This document shows, piece by piece, positions 11,490-22,890 of a stretch of DNA of 64,000 nt (its first letter is position 1; every line of letters starts with the position of its first letter). The stretch covers positions 7,130,001 through 7,194,000 of the forward strand of contig OY754473.1 of NCBI GenBank assembly GCA_963575645.1, in the 5' to 3' direction. The DNA comes from Xanthostigma xanthostigma (Eukaryota; Arthropoda; Insecta; Raphidioptera; Raphidiidae). The notes below the pieces were generated by a model. That model did not search any database and had not been told where the DNA came from. It was given only the letters and a program-made list of their open reading frames with translations. The position numbers and the translations under genes are program-made.

Positions 11490-11900
11490 CGACCTACTTT
11501 TTAACCGACGAAAAACAAAAACGGAGGAGGTTCTCAATTCGACGCGTATATATTTTTTTTTTTTTTATTTATGTATGACCACGCATAACTTTTTACAGAG
11601 TAGTCCGATTTTGATAATTATTTTTTTGTTTGAAAGGGTATACCCCGAAGTTGGTCCCATATAAATTTGGTAAAAAAATTCCAACTCTAAGGGTAGGAAA
11701 ACAGGGGATGATTGATTGTTCACTCACTGATTGTAATGTATGACCACACATAACTTTTTACAGAGTGGTCCAATTTTGATAATTATTTTTTTATTGGATA
11801 GGGTATACCTCGAGGTTCGTCTCATATAAATTTGGAAAAAAAAACTCCTACCCTAAGGGTGGGAAAATAGGGGTGATTTATAGTTCACTCACAGATTTTC
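11490..11900 (+). mobile_element. Non-LTR 3' UTR remnant with tandem duplication
   Basis: GGAGGAGGTTCTCAATTCGA is a familiar insect non-LTR 3' motif. It is followed by two ~166-bp copies (11572 and 11738) of a block containing ATAACTTTTTACAGAGT and GATAATTATTTTTTT. No protein is seen. Confidence 0.6.
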
Positions 11901-11951
11901 ATGCCGAGTTGTGTATTACAAATTATAAATTATATAGCCACAAAAAATTAT

Positions 11952-12430
11952 AAAATAAAAACTTTTTAACAAAAAAATTAAACCGCCGAAAAACTGAAAA
12001 GCAAAAAATAATAAATCTTTTTATCTAAGTAGTTGAACGTATGTGACAGTCTAGTATATCTAAGTAATTTTGAGTCGGCGTCAAACCATCAATGAACAAA
12101 GATCACTAAAAAAATAACCAAATCAAATTAACAATGATACGTGAAATCTCCAGCGATAAACATTAACATTCCAAACATGCGCTCTCCACACGACCACTCG
12201 CAAAGACGTATGCCCTCAGTGTGCCCGTTCGGGTTGCTCTGTCGCTGACATTAACTTCGTGAACGCTCAGAGATTTCCGGCGAAGGATTGTTGACGCCGA
12301 CTCAAAATTACTTAGATATACTAGACTGTCACATATTATTACGTTCAACTACTTAGATAAAAAGATTTATTATTTTTTGCTTTTCAGTTTTTCGGCGGTT
12401 TAATATTTTTGTTAAAAAGATTTTATTTAG
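11952..12430. mobile_element. Fold-back element with ~135-bp arms
   Basis: 11952-12088 is inverted at 12289-12430, with near-perfect pairing over CTTTTTATCTAAGTAGTTGA, GTCTAGTATATCTAAGTAA and TTGAGTCGGCGTCAA. The roughly 200-bp spacer is relatively GC-rich (12160-12290). No transposase is seen, so it is a MITE-like palindrome. Confidence 0.85.
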
Positions 12431-13082
12431 TTCGCGATATGGCGACAACTCGTTTAGTCGAATTTTCTCGCGATAGTTTGGACCCTCAGGATGGACTTAG
12501 GCAATATATTATTATCGCATTAATTTTGTAATTTAATCGACGGAAAAATGATGGAAATTTACAAATTCTTGCGAAGCTGGACCGGGCTACTAGTCATTTA
12601 TAAATTGCTTTGCGGACCAGATAAAATTCTACTGCGGGGCCGCCATTTGCCCAGGCCTGGACTAAAGCATCGATTTTTCAAATGGTGCATACAATAGCGA
12701 ATTTCCAGGGTACATTGTAATCGATATATTTAAAGTTTGGGAACTGCTGTAACGCGTACAGAAGTGATTAATCGTCCGTTTATCAATTTAGACGTTAATT
12801 ACTGAATCAGTCGATCATTTATAATCCACAGTTTGCGGCGTGGGCTTCCGATTGCATCAGTAGATAACATATTATCTAGTTACGTATAAATAATCTAGTT
12901 ACCTGATTTTACTAAATATATTAAACATTAAATTACGAACGCTAATGCTTGGTTTTTGACACGATTTTCAGCCTTAAATCTAGACATTATTTCAGGATAC
13001 CATCGGAACTTTAACTCTTCCACTATCGCGGCGGATTAGTTAACATTTACTCAACAATGACACATTCAATCAATCTTTCTCA
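12431..13082. other. Nothing recognised
   Basis: Unique-looking intronic sequence without splice-bounded coding blocks. Confidence 0.4.
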
Positions 13083-13084
13083 TA

Positions 13085-13660
13085 CAGTATGTAAACACGT
13101 AAGGTGCACATAGGGAATTTAGGATTGGGAAAAAATACTTGGATCAGAGTTAGCCACGACTGCATTAATTGTTATTTCTATTGAATTATCGTCGTAATCT
13201 TGAGGATTTTTGTTTTATTTTGATTTATTTTTATTTTAATTGGCTTTTATAATAATAAAAAGCTCTTATAAATCATTATTTTAATTTTTTTGTACAAAAA
13301 TAAAACAAAATTACAACTCCATCTGTTTGGAAACATTTCATTCAAAAATTGTCTGACTGGTATGACGTATGCGCGTTGGTAAATCAGTGACCCAATGTCT
13401 TTAGGTTCAACACGAATAGGCGGAGATATTTGATCTCGCACCATATTTAAGTATTTTTGGGAATTTAATGTCCCATTAATAAAAAAGTCCGATTATGTTG
13501 TAATCATTTGAATATTTTTATTCGGTAGTATATACACATTCATTTTGCAAAAGAATATTATCTGTCAAAATGGATAAACAAGATTTCAAGGCTCACTCTG
13601 ATCCAGTCATTTTTTCCCAATGTTAATTTCCCTATGTGCACCTTACGTGTTTACATACTG
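13085..13660 (-). mobile_element. Tc1/mariner-type deletion derivative, copy 1
   Basis: Terminal inverted repeats of about 75 bp start CAGTATGTAAACACGTAAGG and the element is flanked by TA on both sides. The reverse strand holds a transposase relic reading VRQFLNEMFPNRW, like the FLNexxFPNRWIGR block of Tc1/mariner-like transposases just before the last catalytic region. The catalytic parts are gone. Confidence 0.8.
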
Positions 13661-14157
13661 TATATATTGAACGTTATTTACGTTGAAGGAGATTTGTTTG
13701 GTTGAGGAACAAGTTTGAAATAAGCTTTACCAGAGTATCGCTTGTGGCCAACGTTTCGAAAAATATATTTTCATCATCAGTGCCTATGAACATGTATAAT
13801 AATCGTTACATTTAATGAGGTTGTTTTTACCATTATCTGGATTTGTCCTGAACCGATTTTGCCGGTGTTACACATCGTGATAAAAAGTATATTGTACACT
13901 TCTTCGCATTGAAACGCAAAGAACGATGTACGTTTCATCAAGAAGTGTGCGAATTAACGCACTCAAATCGATATCACAACTTTTTTCCTTCCCATATTTA
14001 TATTATAGTTAATTCACCTCATGCGACAGCTAAATTTTACATTAGCTCTAACGCTAGATATGAACCTTTTCTCATGCGACAGCGAGTGTTTATCAAAAAA
14101 CTTATACAGAATAATTTTTAAGTCGATTCTTCTTTTTTAACAGCGTGTAGAAATCAA
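13661..14157. other. Nothing coding; transposon-terminus-like motif
   Basis: CCAACGTTTCGAAAAATATA followed by CATCATCAG near 13750 resembles arthropod MITE end motifs. No boundary could be set. Confidence 0.35.
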
Positions 14158-14553
14158 ATAGACGACCAAATATTTTAAGAAACTTTTTTATCAAAACTCA
14201 AAAAGAAGGGAGAAACAGCCGTTCAAAATTTTTTTAATTTTTATTTAATTAATTCAAAAGCCCGGTTAACGCGAGCAAATAAATGATAGCACGAATCGGA
14301 AATGCATCCCAAATAACTCGCGGAAGGCCCTTATCGCTCAAGCATGGCTACGACGCACGCATCTTTGTGTCCAACAAAACGGGGTCAACTTCGAACAATT
14401 TCTGTGAATACTCGAAAATGACATAACATATTTCCATAGTGACATAACATAATACGAGGACCGACCTCAAAATTTAAAAAAACATTGAAAGGCCGCTTCT
14501 GTCTTATTTTTGAGTTTTGATAAAAAAGTTACTTGAAATATTTGCTCATCTAA
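14158..14553. mobile_element. Fold-back element, ~75-bp arms
   Basis: AACTTTTTTATCAAAACTCA at about 14185 is inverted near 14515, with pairing continuing through AAATATTT on the outer side. The loop contains a GC-richer segment (14290-14390). No coding is seen. Confidence 0.65.
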
Positions 14554-15180
14554 GGTAGTTTGGTAGCCAAATAACTTAAACTTGATCCTACATTTTTTTA
14601 ATATTTATTCAAAAGATTATCAAAAGACATCTACAGAAAAAGAATCAGATTTTTTTACCACACCGCTTAAGAGATATAAGTAATTAAAGTTATGCAAAAA
14701 TACACGAGCCCTTATGAGGTCCTTGTTCAATAACTCCGGAAGTTGAGGGTTTGTAAAAAATCGACAAACTCGACCCCACAAAAAAAACTCTTTAATGGAT
14801 AGAACGATGTCTGAAATACACACTGCAAAAATTTCAGAATAATTTACCACGTACTTTTGATTTTATTAATTTTTTAATACTGACATGTGGCCTCTATCTC
14901 TGTTGTTGTAGGGACAGTGACTAGTGACAGCTGAGTACTAATCAATTAATATTTTATTAATTACATTACTACAATTATGTAATTATAATTCGCATTAAAT
15001 TAAATCAAAGAAAGTTTTATGTGAATTTCTATTAATTATTATAGCATGATTTGGGTAATTATTTGAGGAACAAAAAAAAAGTCATTTACTTGACTTGATA
15101 TTGCGGCTCCCAAACTTCCTTAATTAAAAAAGAATCACCTTAAAAATCACCTGTATAAACCAAGCGTAATTTTAAACCGG
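14554..15180. other. Nothing recognised
   Basis: AT-rich intron. The reverse open frame at 14620-14850 has no family resemblance. Confidence 0.35.
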
Positions 15181-15184
15181 GTTC

Positions 15185-15400
15185 AAACTAACTGTAGCAA
15201 GCTTTGTTACATTAACTCTCTCTCTCTTTTTTGTAATATTCTCAAAATTAGTTTTCCTTCGCTGGAAAAATGGAGGTTGTTATAATTTTGGAAAAAATTT
15301 AATTGATTGCTAACCACTCTTGAGAAAACATCAAGTTTCGAATTATTTTTAATTCAACCAAAGAGTTTTATTTTTTTTAAAGTAAGAACTAGTGCTTACA
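15185..15400 (+). repeat. Family P repeat, uninterrupted copy
   Basis: It matches the flanks of the D element at 9118-9206 and 9837-9965 and so marks the pre-insertion state. Confidence 0.6.
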
Positions 15401-16048
15401 TAACCTTAAAATCGCATTGTTTAAAATCGATCCTTAGTCGAAACAGACAATTTTGACGCTTAGGCAAATCGCTTTCATTTCTCGCAAATGTCCAGCTGAC
15501 ATTTTTAAAACGTATCCCGACTTTAAAGAAATAAATTGCCATAGAAAAAGTCAAACTTTTCTATTGCCTCGCAAATGTATCCAACTTCGCAATTGGTGTT
15601 GTGTTCATAAATGACCGTAATGAATCATTTTGGAGTTGAACTCGACTTTGAACAAGTCAATTGACCGTAAATGTAAACTAGAAACTTACACTAACACTCC
15701 AAACCCCCAGCGTCGACAGTGTTGTAAACAAACGATGAATTATTAGACAAGTTTATAAATTATTATAGCCCCCTTCGGTCGCGTTGTCGCGTGCGAAAAT
15801 GCACGAAGAGGATGGTTTCAAATGTTTACACTATATTATTGGACGGTGTTTTATAAATTACAGCAGTTTGAGAATAAAGCAGACTTAAAAATGATGTCTG
15901 GATGAAGAAATTCATCGTAGCATAGGATCAGAAAAAAGCAATACTATGGTAGAAATAGCATTTATTATGCTGACGATTCGACAATTATTTTTGTCATCTT
16001 CGGAGCTCAAATGCGGTTTAGGATAGTATTTTTGTAAATTGTTTTATA
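15401..16048. other. Nothing recognised
   Basis: Intronic sequence. No exon, RNA gene or complete repeat was seen. Confidence 0.35.
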
Positions 16049-16050
16049 TA

Positions 16051-16600
16051 CAGTATGTAAACACGTAAGGTGCACATAGGGAAATTAACATTGGGAAAAA
16101 ATGACTGGATCAGAGTGAGCCTTGAAATCTTGTTTTTCAATTTCACAGATATAATATTCTTTTGCAAAATGAATGTGTACACTAACGAAGAAAATATTCA
16201 AATGATTACAAAATAATCGGACTTTTTTTTATTAATGGGACGTTAAATTCCCAAAAATACTTAAATATGGTGCGAGATCAAATATCTCCGCCTATTCGTG
16301 TTGAACCTAGACATTTGGGTCACTGATTTACCAACGCGCATACGTCATACCAGTCAGAGAATTTTTGAATGAAATGTTTCCAAACAGATGGAGTTTGTAC
16401 AAAAAAATTAAAATAATGCTTTATAAGAGCGTTTTATTATTAAAAAAGCCAAGTAAAATTAAAATAAATCAAAATAAAATAGAAATCCTCAAGTTTACCA
16501 CGATAATTCAATAGAAATAATGCAGTCATGGCTAACTCTGATCCAAGAATTTTTTCCCAATGCTAATTTCCCTGTGTGCACCTCACGCGTTTACATACTG
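16051..16600 (+). mobile_element. Tc1/mariner-type deletion derivative, copy 2
   Basis: It has the same termini as 13085-13660, in opposite orientation, with TA on both sides. The plus-strand relic reads AYVIPVREFLNEMFPNRW in one frame before degenerating. Confidence 0.8.
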
Positions 16601-16624
16601 TAGAAAATAATACATGATTTATTT

Positions 16625-17646
16625 TATTATTATTTTTTTTTTTTTTTATTTATTTTTATTTATTTCCTCAAAACATGTTACAAAGTTCCAAATTTTATAA
16701 ATTAATAAGGATTTCCTGCCCAACTTGGCGGCTGCCAGTGTAAGGGCAGGAGATCAAAATAATATGTTCGGCGGTGGATGTGTCGGATGTGTATTGTATA
16801 GTGTGTATGTGTGTGTCTGAGCGTGTAGCTGAGTTCGAAGAGTGTAGTCAATATACCGAGTGTTCAAAAAAAAAAAAAAAAAAAGAAAAAGAATATAGCG
16901 AATGATGATATTTTCAATTAGTTTTTCATTGAGGAGATGTTTGTGGGTACGCGTATGTTGTATTGTTTTTATGTATGGTCTGTATTTTGGAGTGTGAGTA
17001 GCCACTTTGATATTTGTTTCTTGTATGTGTGTATATGTGTGATGGTTTTAATTTCCAGAGGTAGCATGTTGTATATTCTTGGCGCGTGATATTTTAAATG
17101 GTTCTGGCCAAAAGTTTTGTTTACTTTTGGTACTGAGATGCTTTGCAGCGTTCTATGCCTGGTTTCATAGGAGTGGGGGATAGGCGTTCGCAGGGTGGGT
17201 TGTTGGTGATAAAGGATGAGAAGGGACTGTAGGTACAAATGATTAATATTTAACACCATAGCATTTTGATACAGTTGCACGGTTGGGTATAAGCGTGGTT
17301 TCTTTAGGATAATGCGAAGTAGGATGTTCTGGATGGTTTGGAGTGGAGAAAGATTTGTTTTGAAAGCACCTCCCCAGGCAGCGATTCCGTACGTGAGCAA
17401 TGACTGGCATAGAGCGTAGTAAACCATTATTAAGGTCCGTTCAGGCATTATTCGTCGTAAAGTTGCAAATATATATATTAATTTTCGTAGTCTATTCGTT
17501 AAGTTCTGTATATGTGTTGTCCATTTTAGTCTGTAGTCTATAGTTAGTCCCAAATATTTTATATTGTCAACTTTCGTCAGTACAGTACAGTTACAATGTG
17601 GTGTCCGTCCGTCACATGCGTGCAGTCTTAATAATGGGCTGATCGG
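16625..17646 (-). mobile_element. 5'-truncated LINE (Jockey/CR1-like), 3' half
   Basis: The element runs on the reverse strand from about 17646 to a poly(A) tail (T-rich 16627-16650). It contains the C-terminal part of the reverse transcriptase gene followed by a ~340-bp 3' UTR. 5' truncation is usual for LINE retrotransposition. Confidence 0.8.
16969..17646 (-). pseudogene. Reverse transcriptase C-terminal fragment (LINE ORF2)
   Basis: The open frame shows the post-catalytic thumb region typical of Jockey/CR1-like elements: IKYLGLTID, LKWTTHI, RLRKL, LTYGIAAWGG and QNILLRIIL. The first in-frame Met is at 17553, but similarity continues upstream to a stop at 17647-17649. The polymerase YADD core and the endonuclease are missing. 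About 225 codons remain open, which suggests a fairly recent insertion. Confidence 0.85.
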
Positions 17647-17649
17647 CTA

Positions 17650-18433
17650 TCCTGCGTTAGTGGCGGTGAACAACATATAGTTGGTTTATTATAAAAATAT
17701 ATGTAAATGTTACAACGTCACTATAGGTTTAGCCCGTTCTAAGCCGCGCGACAGGCAGCCTTTGTGATATTACGTCGTTGGAGGGGGAAGCGGTGAGTGG
17801 AAGTTTTTAGCACAAAACATTTTAAAGTATTCTAGCTAGAATAATAAAATAATTAAGTTTTGCGTATGGAAACGGAGAGCCGCAACTTTACATCGAAAGA
17901 GCCGCAGGTTGCCGACCCTTGGTATAGATGAAAAATAATAAAATATTATTTCCTACTTTTTAAACAATCGACTAAACAGTCGTTTAGAGTCGTTTCTTTT
18001 GTTAATTTATTTTGCAAGTGTTAAACTAAATTCTATACTTTAATTGTTGATTGTAACGCCCAACAATTAGATCATTGCCGAGTAAGAAAGTGAAATTACA
18101 TTGTTGAATGAAACCTTAAAAACAATTTTTATTGTTTAACAAGTGCAAATAATGTACTATTGTTTTTCATGATTGTTTAATAAATTTGAAATTCATTAGG
18201 AGCTATAAAGTGATACAAAGCTACGCAAATTGAGCTATGCTTAGGTACTGTCGTATAAGACAAAGGGGTGGCAATCCCCCAGAGATAATGTCAGTGAACG
18301 CAAAGGGGATAAAGAATGTCACTAGGGTATTTGTACCTTGAAGTAAGTTACATACATCTCCATTAAAATCGAGAAGGGCCTATGCATCTCTAGTACTGTG
18401 CAAAGGAAATAGGAATATAATCTCCAAAGCATT
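17650..18433. other. hAT-like terminus and unrecognised sequence
   Basis: The reverse of 17905-17930 reads CAAGGGTCGGCAACCTGCGG, a common hAT-type end. Its partner end was not found. The rest, including the GC-richer 18240-18400, has no recognisable gene. Confidence 0.4.
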
Positions 18434-18481
18434 AAAGGCTAGAGACACTGCTTAAACTTCTGCTGGCCGGTAGGCTGGGTA

Positions 18482-19396
18482 TAGTACGCGCCACGGATCT
18501 AAAAGGTTCGGAAGTTAGTCACAAACAGCGTCGCAAAGGCACATTTTAGAGCCGTTGATACTCCCACCACCTCCCAGCTGCCTGCACGAAACGTGCGCTC
18601 GTCGGTGATTGGCCGTGATCGCTCGTTGCCTTTGTCACTTGTCGCTTTCCTGCTTTAAAGTACAGTCGAGTACGCTTTTGTCAAGTTGTTATTGCTGTGT
18701 TAGTTTTGTTGAGTTGCGAGTTTGTAGTTTTTCAACAGACTGTACAAGCGCAAGCCTGCATTCGCATCTAACTTCCGAGCCTTTTAGATTCGTGGCTAGG
18801 GATGTGAAAAAATAATCGATTTTTATTTTAATCGATTATTTTTTTCTTATAATCGATTTCTTGTAATCGATTTTATTTATGACAATAATCTATTTTAAAA
18901 AAATCGATTATAAAAATTACACATTTTAATCGATTTTTGTAAATGGTGCCATCTGGGCGACAGACGAATCTTTTTAGATTTTTTGATTCTTTAAATTCAA
19001 AGTTTAAAGCATGATTTGTTTTGTATTTTAATTTTCATACCAAAAACTTGTCGTTTTGCTTTTGATTTTTATCGTTTGGTTTTATTTTTATTGTAAATTA
19101 CAATTTGTAATAAAATGTCAAATTGTACTAGAAACTGTTTCAACAATTCTAATCTGTATCAAAACCATAAGGTTGTCATTTTGCTTATTATTATTATACT
19201 TACCATTTTAAATGATTTTTATTCTAATAAATTTTTAATATTATTCTCTTAGTTTTGTTATAAAACAGAAAAAATCGATTTTTCTACAAAAAAATCGATT
19301 TTTTAAAAATCGATTTATATTCAAACTAAAAAAATCGATTATTAAGTAATCGATTTTTTTCATTCAATGTCACATTCCTATTCGTGGCACGTACTA
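18482..19396 (+). mobile_element. TA-flanked MITE 'family I', copy 1 (contains a hAT MITE)
   Basis: The terminal inverted repeats TAGTACGCGCCACGG and CGTGGCACGTACTA lie between TA dinucleotides (18480-18481 and 19397-19398). The empty target, GGGTACTAAGCTGG in reverse, is seen at about 58390. Removing the hAT insertion gives about 320 bp, like the copies at 56.0 and 59.0 kb. Confidence 0.85.
18797..19380 (+). mobile_element. hAT-type MITE rich in ATCGATT
   Basis: The ends are TAGGGATGTGA and TCACATTCCTA. The 8-bp duplication TTCGTGGC is at 18789-18796 and 19381-19388, the hAT hallmark. The subterminal regions contain at least ten AATCGATT-type palindromic motifs on both sides. No coding is present. 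The undisturbed target is in the copies at 56.3 and 59.26 kb. Confidence 0.92.
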
Positions 19397-19565
19397 TACG
19401 AAGCTGGAAATGACGTCACTGCTGGCTCGCCTGCTAACTCACAGATGGGTTTTAAAATTAGAGCAGGGGTTATTTTTCTTGTTAAGTCGGCTGCTACGTA
19501 TGGGCAAGAACCAATCAGGAAGCAGTATCTTGTCACGTGAGCGACACAAACAAAATTTAAAGAGT

Positions 19566-19924
19566 TATAATCATTCACAGTCCGGCTTGTGCGCTTTATT
19601 AATAAAATAAATGTGTTTGTTTTGCGAGTATTGAAAACACAAACAATTTTTTTTTTTTAATAGAAAACAATGCTTTTGTTGGGTAGATGTTTTTGTTGGT
19701 GATGAAGAACTGCCAAGCGTATGTAATGGTAATTTAATATTTTATTTTGTTACCAATAAAGCTATATTGTATGTTATGTTAACAGTGGTGTAGATAGAAT
19801 TTTTTATATGGAATCGATTTTATAAATAAACGACTTAGCAAAAATACATAATCCACTGAGATTTAAATATTTGCAAAAACCTTTCTCAAAGTATAATATA
19901 TTTAATATAGGATTAAATCTAACC
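19566..19924. other. Nothing recognised
   Basis: AT-rich intron with no feature seen. Confidence 0.35.
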
Positions 19925-20112
19925 TACTAATATATAAAGCTGAAGAGTTTGTTTGTTTGTTTGTTTAAACGCGCTAATCTCAGGAACAACTGGTACAAAT
20001 CGACAAAAAAATTGTTTTGTTGAATAGCTCATGTATCGAGGAAGGCTATAGGCTATATAATATCACGCTACGACCAATAGGAGCGGAGCGTCAATGAAAA
20101 ATGTTACAAAAT
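19925..20112 (-). mobile_element. CR1/RTE-like retroelement 3' end, copy 2
   Basis: It is the reverse of the 3' end at 10.7-10.88 kb: AAAGCTGAAGAGTTTGTTTG, a (GTTT)n run and GCGCTAATCTCAGGAAC. It is 5'-truncated. Confidence 0.7.
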
Positions 20113-20250
20113 GTATCTCACAGATTTTATGCATGCGACGGGTCGGCGTTACATTGTTTCGTTTATTTGCCGCTACATTAAGCGAACCGTACTATAAAGA
20201 TGAGTCACTTCTTTAATTATAGGAATATGTCTGTAATTTTTACAAAAATG

Positions 20251-20398
20251 TATATGTCGCCGGGATATTGTCAAACCCGTGATATTATAATTTCACTTAG
20301 TGAAATTATAATATCACGAATCTTTGTCAATCGTGATATTGTAATTTCACTAGTGAAATTACAAAATCACGGATTTGACAATATCCCGGCGACATATA
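20251..20398. mobile_element. 148-bp nested palindrome (MITE)
   Basis: The outer arms TATATGTCGCCGGGATATTG are perfectly inverted at the other end. Inside are two further palindromes, TAATTTCAC-TTA-GTGAAATTA and TAATTTCAC-TA-GTGAAATTA, each flanked by inverted GTGATATT. The whole unit could form a cruciform. Confidence 0.85.
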
Positions 20399-20981
20399 GA
20401 TTTGACTGATTTTTCTGAATGTTTAGGTAAGTAATTGAAAAATGTGTTCATAGAATGAATGACTTTTAAACTAAATGTATTACTATACTCTATTGTATTG
20501 ACGCATTCTAAGCTATATTTACAGAATTTCTATCTATCTGTCTAGATCTATTGATTTTTAATCCAGTCAGATTGGTGAATTTTACATTTAAAAAATTATT
20601 TCGAAATATGGAAGTCGTGTGTAGTTATTCATGCCGCTATGTTAATAAATGCAGGAGTTTAAAAAAGAGTCTCAGCTTTTGATCCTTTGAAGATGTCAAT
20701 TCTAAACCGCTGTGTTATGTTTTTGTCCTTTTTGTGGGGATGTTAAACTGTTTTGTTGTCTATCTATTCGAAACAACACGATGTTAATCCTGTATGCCTA
20801 CATAGTATTATTTTACGCGTCAAAACGTTCTTCATTTATCTAATAGTCTGTTATTTTATTTTGTGATCACAAAACAAGTGGCCTAAAACGCATTTTTGGT
20901 AACAAAAAAAAAAATGTTTACTTCTATTATTTACGTTACATTGACTAATAAATTAATTTAGAGTAAATTGATAGGACTACC
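20399..20981. other. Nothing recognised
   Basis: No feature supported. Confidence 0.35.
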
Positions 20982-20989
20982 TCCGTGGC

Positions 20990-21812
20990 TAGGATTGCCA
21001 GGTCGCCAAACCAAATAGCCGGTCAGACCAGCCAGTTTGGCCGGACATTTGGGTAAAAAGGCCGAGCAGCCTATACATTATTGAGGATTTTGTCTCAATA
21101 TTAATAGGTACGACAAAAAAATTGTATGTAAAATCAAGCTTTTTTGATAATTACCATGAATCTTGTTAAATTCTAATGAAATAAAAATAACATCGAATGC
21201 CAATCAGTTCAAGTACTTTATTACTAATCAGCCAAAGTCATTAGTCAAAATTAAATTCTATACATAAACATTTATCAACACTTTAAATTTTTCTTAAATT
21301 CTAATGAAAGGCAATTGCACAAATAACTCTTATGTGTCTGCTATTACTTCCCAAAACAAAATTATAAAAATTGGTTGTCTGTAAAGTCGGTTTACGGACG
21401 ATAGTTTTACGTGATAACGTCAAAGAAACATTGATGAACTCTCTGACGTCACGCGAGAAGAGAGAGAAATGCGTACAAGCCGACGCTTGGGCCGATCGTG
21501 CCTCTCTATCGCTTATACCGCGCTCTCGCTTGCACGCTCAGGCGGAACGTGACACTTTTTCGTGCGTGCAGCCGGTGTTTCATCAATTTATAAGACGTTA
21601 TCACGTCAAAACAATCTAAGCAAAACAAAACTTCTTTTCTTTAAGTTAATAAAAATCATTATTCATATTCGCTAGCGCTCGGCCACGCTCGACGCTCGCT
21701 CGTTTGCGAAATGTAAAAAGCCTAACAAAAGCCGGACACCGTTTATTTTGGCCGGACACGCAATCAAAAAGCCTAACTATGTCCGGCTTTATCCAAACGC
21801 CTGGCAACACTA
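20990..21812 (+). mobile_element. hAT-type element remnant (contains family B)
   Basis: The ends are TAGGATTGCCAGG and CCTGGCAACACTA with an 8-bp duplication TCCGTGGC at 20982-20989 and 21813-21820. Subterminal GGCCGGACA motifs recur at both ends. A family B copy is inserted at 21371-21608. No transposase remains. Confidence 0.9.
21371..21608 (-). mobile_element. Family B element, copy 3
   Basis: TTGGTTGTCTGTAAAGTCGG to GACGTTATCACGTCA in reverse orientation, within the hAT element. The interior has GCGAGAGCGCGG and GGCGGAACGTGACAC blocks. Confidence 0.75.
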
Positions 21813-21909
21813 TCCGTGGCACAGGATCAATAAACGAAGAAATACTGATGTTTAAATGGTATTTAATTTGAACTTAAAATCAATTAATATTTTCATTTTC
21901 TTTATTGCA

Positions 21910-22085
21910 ATCTATACTAATATTATCGTATAAAGAGAGAGTGCGATTTTTTTGTGTATACGCGGAGGGTAATCTCCGGAACTACTGCGCCTATTTAAAA
22001 AATGAAGAATTAAAAATAAACTTTCAAGATGGACAAACTGTCGCGTAAAAATAATAGCGCTTTTCGTAGAGACCAATTTTGCAAC
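21910..22085 (+). mobile_element. Non-LTR 3' UTR remnant
   Basis: TAATCTCCGGAACTACTGCG is a common insect non-LTR 3' motif. Short and degenerate. Confidence 0.4.
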
Positions 22086-22089
22086 TTAA

Positions 22090-22890
22090 GGAGGTTGAGC
22101 CGTTTTACGAAGATAATGAAAAAAATCTGAAATAAAGTTTTTTTGATAGATTTTTTTATGACAAAATTTTCTGTAAAAAATCCAAAATAATTAGGAGATT
22201 TTTAAAGCTAAAAATTAAAAAAAAAATTGGTTGTCTGTAAAGTCGGTTTACGGACGATAGTTTTACGTGATAACGTATTCCGCTCGAATAATACATAACC
22301 TAAATTTTAGTAGCTGTCGAACTTGGGCCGATCGTGCGCGGAACTTGACACATTTCGGAACGTGACACTTTTTCGTGCATGCAGCCGGTGTTTCATCAAT
22401 TTATTTCATCAATTTATAAGACGTTACCACGTCAAAAACTTTTACATGTAGTCTTATGGAAAATATGTCAACCTAGCATGCAAACGGTACATTTTTTTTT
22501 GCAAATAACCAAATAATGTCAGCAGTTCCGAAAACTAACTATGTAAAGCATCAATGTCTTACGCATATTTTAGTATTTTTTCCAATTTAATTAGGAGACT
22601 TTTAATCAATAAAAAAATTATTAAACCTTAGCACTTTTCGATTATGGACTTTTATTCTTGACAATTTTAACTGAATTTTCAACTTTTTAATGATTTAATT
22701 TTAATTTTTATTACTTCTAATTTCTTTTTTTAATTATTTACTGAAAAAAATATTTACATAAATGTATTTTTTCTAACCTAACTTTGTACAAAAAATTCAA
22801 AAGTCAGTCCATGTAAAATACTGAAATAATTAATTAATATTAAAAAAAAATGTTTATTTATGCCTTTATGACAATAATTTATTGGTATCA
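22090..22890 (+). mobile_element. Family C element, copy 1 (contains family B)
   Basis: It starts at TTAAGGAGGTTGAGCCGTTT and matches 30241-30865 up to ATGCCTTTATGACAATAATT. The family B copy at 22227-22434 is absent from the 30 kb copy. The right end is not found here. Confidence 0.7.
22227..22434 (-). mobile_element. Family B element, copy 4
   Basis: Inserted in an A-run of family C. The empty site at 30366-30376 shows seven As where this copy has ten on one side and five on the other, consistent with targeting of a poly(A) stretch. About 208 bp. Confidence 0.8.

Larger units (their letters stand above)
18434..19560 (-). mobile_element. Family J element, partial, host of nested insertions
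   Basis: 18434-18481 and 19397-19560 together align to the reverse of 58260-58440, including GCTGGCCGGTAGGCTGGG and GCTGGAAATGACGTCACTG. Comparison with the uninterrupted copy gives the exact TA target of the inserted element at 18482-19396. Confidence 0.7.

Noticed and set aside
13909-14121. A 70-aa open frame
   Set aside because: No similarity and no conserved splice or start context; chance length in AT-rich DNA.
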